Source of the DNA: JBAXLO01 sp037134755
Lineage (GTDB): Bacteria; Bacteroidota; Bacteroidia; Bacteroidales; JACABE01
Length of the DNA stretch: 10,396 nt
Direction of reading: 5' to 3'
Assembly: GCA_037134755.1 (NCBI GenBank)
Contig: JBAXLO010000167.1
Span: 1-10,396, forward strand
The notes beneath the pieces are model-generated. The model saw only the letters and a program-made list of their open reading frames with translations. It did no database searches and was not told the DNA's origin. The position numbers and the translations under genes were made by a program. Shown one piece after another: positions 6,992 through 10,396 of this stretch. How positions within the stretch are numbered: position 1 is the stretch's first letter; every line of letters starts with the position of its first letter.

Positions 6992-7195
6992 TCAACCTCC
7001 ACTCACTAAATGCAGAATCATAAGGTCGTCGCCATCTTTAACTATTGTGTTGTCGTATTCAGTTTTTTTAATCAATATATTATTAACCTTGATCACAAGC
7101 ATTTTGAAAACAAAATTCTTTAGTTTTAAGATCTCGGCAATAGTTAATGTGTCGCCTTTGAAATGCTCTTCCGTATTATTTAATATTATTTTCAT
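6992..7195 (-). CDS. thiS: ThiS-family sulfur carrier protein
   Basis: This is a 67-residue ubiquitin-like protein ending in VSGG. The C-terminal Gly-Gly is the site that a ThiF-type enzyme adenylates and that then carries sulfur as a thiocarboxylate. The N-terminal MKIILNN strand, the central EILKLKNF helix and the DGDDLMILHLVSGG ending follow the ThiS pattern. The start codon abuts the stop of the upstream adenylyltransferase gene, so the pair is translationally coupled. By family knowledge the sulfur would go to thiazole synthesis by ThiG, but no thiG, thiH, thiC or thiE lies in the window, so another sulfur acceptor cannot be excluded. Confidence 0.88.
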   Translation of the reverse strand: MKIILNNTEEHFKGDTLTIAEILKLKNFVFKMLVIKVNNILIKKTEYDNTIVKDGDDLMILHLVSGG

Positions 7196-7765
7196 TTACA
7201 TTAGATTTATTAAGATGTCGAGTACTTGATTTGCTTGCATATTAGCAACAACTCCTACTCTGGGAGCTAATGGTGGCATTGTATCTGATATTTCCGACAC
7301 CATATCACCACAAATATATAGTTTGTCGAATTGTTTGGTTACAATACTATTATTATTGCCCCAACCTGCCATACCTAAACCTGAAACTAGATATTTGTCA
7401 GACATTTCAGATAGTACCGTTTCTATTATCATTTGTTTCATCACAGCCTGATCAAAAGCTTCAACAATTACATCACAATCTTTAAATATTTCGGGGATAT
7501 TTGAACTATCTAATTTAAGATGATGTTTTATAACTTCCACATTTTGATTAACTCTACTTATATTATATTCGAGAGCATCAACCTTTGGTTTACCTATCTG
7601 ATCAATAAAATAATATTGTCTATTAAGATTACTTTTATCAATACTATCAAAATCTACAATAATCAATTTGCCTATACCGATGCGGGCAAGGGCAATAGCA
7701 CAGTTGGAACCTAAACCACCACAACCTGCAATACCAACTATTTTGTTTTGAATTTTTGTTAACAT
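7196..7765 (-). CDS. thiF: Short ThiF-type sulfur carrier adenylyltransferase
   Basis: An E1-like enzyme expected to adenylate the C-terminal glycine of the adjacent ThiS. The nucleotide-binding loop is GCGGLGS (14-20), followed by IIVDFDSID (Asp38, Asp40), the conserved NLNRQ (Arg49) and GKPKV (Lys59, Lys61). The later EAFDQ segment (Asp105) and the C-terminal PPLAPRVGVVANMQANQVLD are also typical. At 189 residues it is much shorter than E. coli ThiF (about 250) and lacks that protein's paired CxxC zinc motifs. This fits the compact ThiF family 2 found in many anaerobes, so it need not be truncated. The start at 7765 gives only nine residues before the Rossmann strand, as usual for the short family. 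Confidence 0.9.
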   Translation of the reverse strand: MLTKIQNKIVGIAGCGGLGSNCAIALARIGIGKLIIVDFDSIDKSNLNRQYYFIDQIGKPKVDALEYNISRVNQNVEVIKHHLKLDSSNIPEIFKDCDVIVEAFDQAVMKQMIIETVLSEMSDKYLVSGLGMAGWGNNNSIVTKQFDKLYICGDMVSEISDTMPPLAPRVGVVANMQANQVLDILINLM

Positions 7766-7787
7766 CTATATCTAAATAATTTTACTG

Positions 7788-7817
7788 CAAAGATACTAAA
7801 AAAAAAGTCTCCCTAAA
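7788..7817 (-). promoter_or_regulatory. Candidate promoter of thiF-thiS
   Basis: The minus strand has TATCTTTG (7788-7795), matching TAnnTTTG, with a TTTA (7814-7817) 18 nt upstream as an imperfect -33 element. The upstream part overlaps the loop of the FKBP terminator, so the two signals would share DNA. The implied leader is about 15-20 nt. Confidence 0.4.
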
Positions 7818-7835
7818 ATAGAGAGACTTTTTTTT
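7799..7835. terminator. Strong A/T-flanked terminator hairpin after the FKBP gene
   Basis: GTCTC (7807-7811) pairs with GAGAC (7823-7827) around an 11-nt loop. The stem continues through a run of A (7799-7806) paired with eight T (7828-7835), giving 13 bp. The symmetrical A and T runs make it potentially bidirectional, but all neighbouring genes are on the minus strand, so its job is probably to end the FKBP transcript. Confidence 0.85.
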
Positions 7836-7848
7836 ATTAATCAAAAGA

Positions 7849-8553
7849 TTATTTTTCTATTGAGAATAATTCAACTTCAAAAATAAGAGTTGAACCACCT
7901 GGTATTTTGCCACCTGGAGCATCTTTGTCGCCATAAGCTAAATCTGAAGGGATATAAAAAGTATATTTTGAACCTGGAGTCATTAACTGTACACCTTCTG
8001 TCCAACCTTTTATAACTTGATTTAAACCAAATGAAATAGGTTCGCCTCTTTGTACTGATGAATCAAAAACAGTGCCATCAATTAGAGTACCATGGTAATG
8101 AACTTTAACTTTGTCAGTAGCTTTTGGATGTTCTCCGGCTCCTTCTTTAATTACTTTATATTGCATTCCGCTTGGCAATGTTTTAACGCCTTCTTTATTT
8201 TTGTTTTCGGCTAAGAATGCAGCACCTTCTTTTTTGTATTTTTCTGCTTTCTTGGCTGATTCAGCGTTTGTTTTTTTCATCTTTTCTTGTTGCCATTTTC
8301 CCATAACAGCATCTTTTACAGGTTTGCTAATAGTTAAACTATCTTTACCTGCTTTACCATCTTCCAAACCTTTTAATAATGCTTGTGGATTGTAATCAAT
8401 ACCACCTTGAGTTAAATTATGGCTTATATCTACACCAATAATATAACTAATACTATCTAAATTTGATGCCAACACTGGAGTTGTCTTTGGTTTTTGTGCA
8501 TAAGCGCCTACAACTAATAGTAAGCTTATCAGACTAATTGCAATCTTTTTCAT
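7849..8553 (-). CDS. Secreted FKBP-type peptidyl-prolyl cis-trans isomerase (FkpA/Mip-like)
   Basis: The enzyme isomerises prolyl bonds to help proteins fold in the periplasm. Of its 234 residues, 1-19 form a signal peptide (MKKIAISLISLLLVVGAYA, cut before Gln20). Residues about 30-115 match the helical FkpA-type dimerisation domain (LDSISYIIGVDIS, then PQALLKGLEDG) with a long charged helix rich in Lys and Ala. The FKBP domain spans about 125-232. It keeps the ligand-pocket residues Tyr153 (VHYHGTL), Phe163 and Asp164 (TVFDSS), Val180-Ile181 and Trp184 (VIKGW), Tyr207 (LAYGD) and Phe225, so it should be active. It has its own promoter and terminator, hence a single-gene unit. An outer-membrane lipoprotein version is excluded because the signal peptide has no lipobox cysteine. 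Confidence 0.95.
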   Translation of the reverse strand: MKKIAISLISLLLVVGAYAQKPKTTPVLASNLDSISYIIGVDISHNLTQGGIDYNPQALLKGLEDGKAGKDSLTISKPVKDAVMGKWQQEKMKKTNAESAKKAEKYKKEGAAFLAENKNKEGVKTLPSGMQYKVIKEGAGEHPKATDKVKVHYHGTLIDGTVFDSSVQRGEPISFGLNQVIKGWTEGVQLMTPGSKYTFYIPSDLAYGDKDAPGGKIPGGSTLIFEVELFSIEK

Positions 8554-8581
8554 ATTTAATTATTGATTATAAAATTTTGTA

Positions 8582-8611
8582 CAAATTTAAGAATTATTTA
8601 GTTACTACAAA
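8582..8611 (-). promoter_or_regulatory. Bacteroidota-type promoter of the FKBP gene
   Basis: On the minus strand TTTG (8608-8611) is followed after 18 nt by TAAATTTG (8582-8589), close to the Bacteroidota consensus TTTG, 19-21 nt, TAnnTTTG. The -7 box is 28 nt upstream of the start codon. This is the best promoter match in the window. Confidence 0.55.
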
Positions 8612-8729
8612 TTATATTTTTCATTATTTTAATAATAATTAAGAAATACTATTGAAATTGAGCTAGAAAACCACTTATGTACACTTAAAATATTATTATT
8701 TAAACTTCTTAAACGTACTTTTCCTGAAT

Positions 8730-9731
8730 TTATTTCCTTTTCTTTACAGTTATTTTCAAACTTCCCTCAGCTAAAGGATCGTCGAACATTGCATTGTAGT
8801 ATTTAGCATATTTAGGACCTAATATCGGTACATCGTTTTCTTCGCTGGTTTCGGCTGGTGTTAATTTTGCATAATCAGGTTTTTCTGTTGGCTCTGTCAT
8901 CGACAACCATGTCCATACTCCGCTTTTGTTTTTTCTGTTATCAATAATTACTGAACCTTTGGGTACATAAGTTCCATCTATAGAAGTTGTAATCTTGCCT
9001 GCTTCCATTATCATCGGAAATTGGTTTGCCAAGTATTTGTCAGGATTCGATTTATCATGTTTTAGTTTATTTGGATCATATAATGTTAATACTACACGTA
9101 AATCCTGTGCATGTTCTGAATAAAGATCTCCGAAAGTTTGTCGCATTGCCGAAAAGGCATTTATTCTTAAAGCTGTTTCGCTTAATGTAGCTTTTCTTAC
9201 ACCACCATGACCTGTTACTTTGGTTGATAACAATAAACTTGTATCGTGAACCCAAGTTGTAGCTTCTGATAATACGATAGGGATGAGTGGCTTTGTTCCT
9301 AATCGCAGCAACCATCCGTTAAGAGTATCTAATTGTTCCTGTTGTCCGCCAATTCTAAAAGCTTCTCTATCGGTAAATAATAAAAATTTCATAGTAATTT
9401 CATCACCAGGATAAGCTTGTCTTGCTTTTGATTCCAAATCGGTTAATAATGCAGGTAACTCAAGCATTTTTTCATCAAATAAACTTACTTCTTCGGTTAC
9501 AATACCTAATTTTGTTTTTTTGCTTGAAACTATTGCTCTTAAAGCTGCTAAATGTGGAGTTATAAGAGCTATATAAGGAAGATATTCAGCCGGTATCGGA
9601 TCTTCGCTTAGCCTTGCAATATAATCAACAATAAATTCTATCACTCTTTTGGTTGGAACTTTTTTATTATTAAATAACGAAACCATTATATGAGCAAGCA
9701 ATTTGCGTTCTGACGCATTTAATTCATACAT
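8730..9731 (-). CDS. Unrecognised 333-residue soluble protein
   Basis: I do not recognise this protein. It has no signal peptide, lipobox or membrane segment, so it is probably cytoplasmic. Residues 1-75 look alpha-helical (ASERKLLAHIMVSLFNN, then VIEFIVDYIARLSED). The middle has strand-like pieces (ITMKFLLFTDREAFRIGG near 113-130; KPLIPIVLSEATTWVHD near 147-163). The region around 205-255 has RVVLTLYDPNKLKHDKSN and KITTSIDGTYVPKGSVIID. The last 50 residues are charged, contain a Pro/Glu/Thr-rich linker (TPAETSEENDVP), and end in a basic tail KITVKKRK. Conservation of a full-length frame supports a real gene. No clear promoter is seen in the 24 nt between it and the small divergent ORF, and there are no neighbours on its strand close enough to suggest a pathway. 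Confidence 0.8.
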   Translation of the reverse strand: MYELNASERKLLAHIMVSLFNNKKVPTKRVIEFIVDYIARLSEDPIPAEYLPYIALITPHLAALRAIVSSKKTKLGIVTEEVSLFDEKMLELPALLTDLESKARQAYPGDEITMKFLLFTDREAFRIGGQQEQLDTLNGWLLRLGTKPLIPIVLSEATTWVHDTSLLLSTKVTGHGGVRKATLSETALRINAFSAMRQTFGDLYSEHAQDLRVVLTLYDPNKLKHDKSNPDKYLANQFPMIMEAGKITTSIDGTYVPKGSVIIDNRKNKSGVWTWLSMTEPTEKPDYAKLTPAETSEENDVPILGPKYAKYYNAMFDDPLAEGSLKITVKKRK

Positions 9732-9755
9732 ATTATTAAAATTAAAAATTATAAA

Positions 9756-9914
9756 ATGAGAAATGACATTTGTATAAAATGCCGAAAATTTATAAATAAG
9801 ATTTTAAAAAGAGATATAGCAATACTAATCTCGATGTACGATGTGCCTGAAGAGCGCCTGAATAAAGAAATGTGTGATGCCGATAGTTACTTTCATATTG
9901 TTATTATTAACTGA
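9756..9914 (+). CDS. Possible small or remnant ORF, 52 residues
   Basis: An ATG at 9756 opens a 53-codon frame ending in TGA at 9912-9914, divergent from the gene starting at 9731. The peptide has CIKC near its start (Cys6, Cys9), a basic helix-like KFINKILKRDIAILISMYD, and VPEERLNKEMCDADSYFH. Base composition in the middle is less AT-rich than the flanks, as expected of coding DNA. No ribosome binding site or promoter is visible in the 24 nt before it. The MCDADSYFH ending faintly recalls the acidic DAD segment of HD-type hydrolases, so it might be a leftover fragment of a longer gene, but this is weak. It is the only sizeable plus-strand frame between 9732 and the repeat array. Confidence 0.3.
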   Translation: MRNDICIKCRKFINKILKRDIAILISMYDVPEERLNKEMCDADSYFHIVIIN

Positions 9915-10112
9915 AAAGGTATTGGCTTTTCAACACAACAAAATTACTATAAATTATCCAGCTTTTCATTACTTATTCTCACATAAGGACGAATTAACTA
10001 TAAATTAACAATTATTATCCAACTGACTGATAACCGGATGCAAATTATAAAGAAATATATAATAAATAAGTCCTTCACAACTTTCTATAGCGTTTAATAC
10101 ATATATTTAGTT
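9915..10112. other. AT-rich gap with no gene seen
   Basis: About 200 bases with no reading frame of note. The stretch ACTATAAATTA occurs twice (near 9948 and 9998), and CAAAATTA at 9939-9946 reads TAATTTTG on the minus strand. That could be a distant -7 element for the gene starting at 9731 but lacks a -33 partner. Otherwise I see nothing in it. Confidence 0.5.
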
Positions 10113-10396
10113 TGTCCACGGTGTGGACAGACCTTAATTATATCTTTTTCTCTTGTCCACGGTGTGGACAGACCGATAAGACATCTTTACGACGTGTCCA
10201 CAGTACGGACAGACCGAAAAGACATCTTTACGACGTGTCCACGGTACGGACAGACCGAAAAGACATCTTTACGACGTGTCCACGGTGTGGACAGACCGAA
10301 AAGACATCTTTACGGAGTGTCCACGGTTTGGACAAGTGAAAAAGACGTCTTTACTGCGTGTCCACGGTATGGACAAAAGTAATTGACCTCTTTTAT
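10113..10396. repeat. 41-bp tandem array with two palindromes per unit, seven copies
   Basis: Units start at 10113, 10154, 10195, 10236, 10277, 10318 and 10359, exactly 41 bp apart; the last unit is degenerate and meets the window edge. Each has a 17-bp core such as TGTCCACGGTGTGGACA (7-bp arms, GGT centre). The outer TGTCC and GGACA are invariant in all seven, while the centre varies (GTG, ACG, TTG or ATG before GACA). The 24-bp linker contains a second palindrome, AAAGACATCTTT (5-bp arms); in the sixth unit it becomes the fully symmetrical AAAGACGTCTTT. The first and last linkers are diverged and the middle ones nearly identical. At about 51% G+C the unit stands out from the AT-rich surroundings. 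Because 41 is not a multiple of 3, the long open frames across it are by-products of a stop-free unit. Confidence 0.95.

Noticed and set aside
7196..7765. ThiF gene as a truncated pseudogene
   Set aside because: It lacks the zinc CxxC pairs of E. coli ThiF but keeps all the nucleotide-binding residues and has the length of the compact ThiF family 2.
8111..8395. 94-codon plus-strand frame opposite the FKBP gene
   Set aside because: Antisense shadow of a clearly recognised FKBP-type isomerase.
10112..10382. Open frames across the 41-bp array, one of which contains CPRCGQT like a zinc ribbon
   Set aside because: Overlapping frames are open at once because the unit lacks stops, and a 41-bp unit shifts frame at each copy. 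This is repeat artefact, not evidence of a protein.
10113..10396. CRISPR array
   Set aside because: The whole 41-bp unit repeats, including the segment between palindromes; there are no unique spacers and no cas genes in the window.
10113..10396. Replication origin with DnaA boxes
   Set aside because: TGTCCAC only loosely resembles the TTATCCACA box, and no real box cluster or dnaA gene is present.

Overview
The window looks like a piece of an AT-rich Bacteroidota chromosome, probably Bacteroidales or a near relative. The evidence is a DUF4294 protein directly behind clpX, a lipoprotein with a Bacteroidota-style signal, matches to the Bacteroidota promoter pattern (TTTG, about 19 nt, TAnnTTTG), and the absence of clear Shine-Dalgarno sequences. 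All well-supported genes lie on the minus strand, so transcription runs from high to low coordinates.

Layout, in transcription order from the right. The right end (about 10113-10396) is a GC-richer tandem array of seven 41-bp units, each holding two palindromes. It is followed by a gene-poor stretch with one possible 52-codon plus-strand ORF (9756-9914), then an unrecognised 333-residue soluble protein (8730-9731). Next come a secreted FKBP-type peptidyl-prolyl isomerase (7849-8553) with a good promoter and a strong terminator, a compact thiF-thiS pair (6992-7765), and a lipoprotein of unknown function (5882-6883) closed by a GGAA-loop terminator.

The left half (338-5739) is a probable six-gene operon: trigger factor (tig), clpP, clpX, a DUF4294 exported protein, a YjbQ/UPF0047 protein and an SH3-NlpC/P60 cysteine peptidase. 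Tig, ClpP and ClpX form the classic co-translational folding and ATP-dependent degradation set. The last three genes are joined by short gaps but have no obvious mechanistic link to Clp. A 16-bp perfect hairpin separates clpP from clpX.

The left end holds a possible gene 3' end and then a 21-bp tandem array (about 100-309). The array stays open as a heptad-coding frame with no start codon, in the same frame as the upstream stop.

Most of the window is ordinary housekeeping sequence. The parts worth a second look are the two intergenic tandem arrays, the 37-residue His/Asp tail on trigger factor, the clpP-clpX hairpin, and the unrecognised genes near the right end. I see no defence system, CRISPR array, transposase, rRNA or tRNA.
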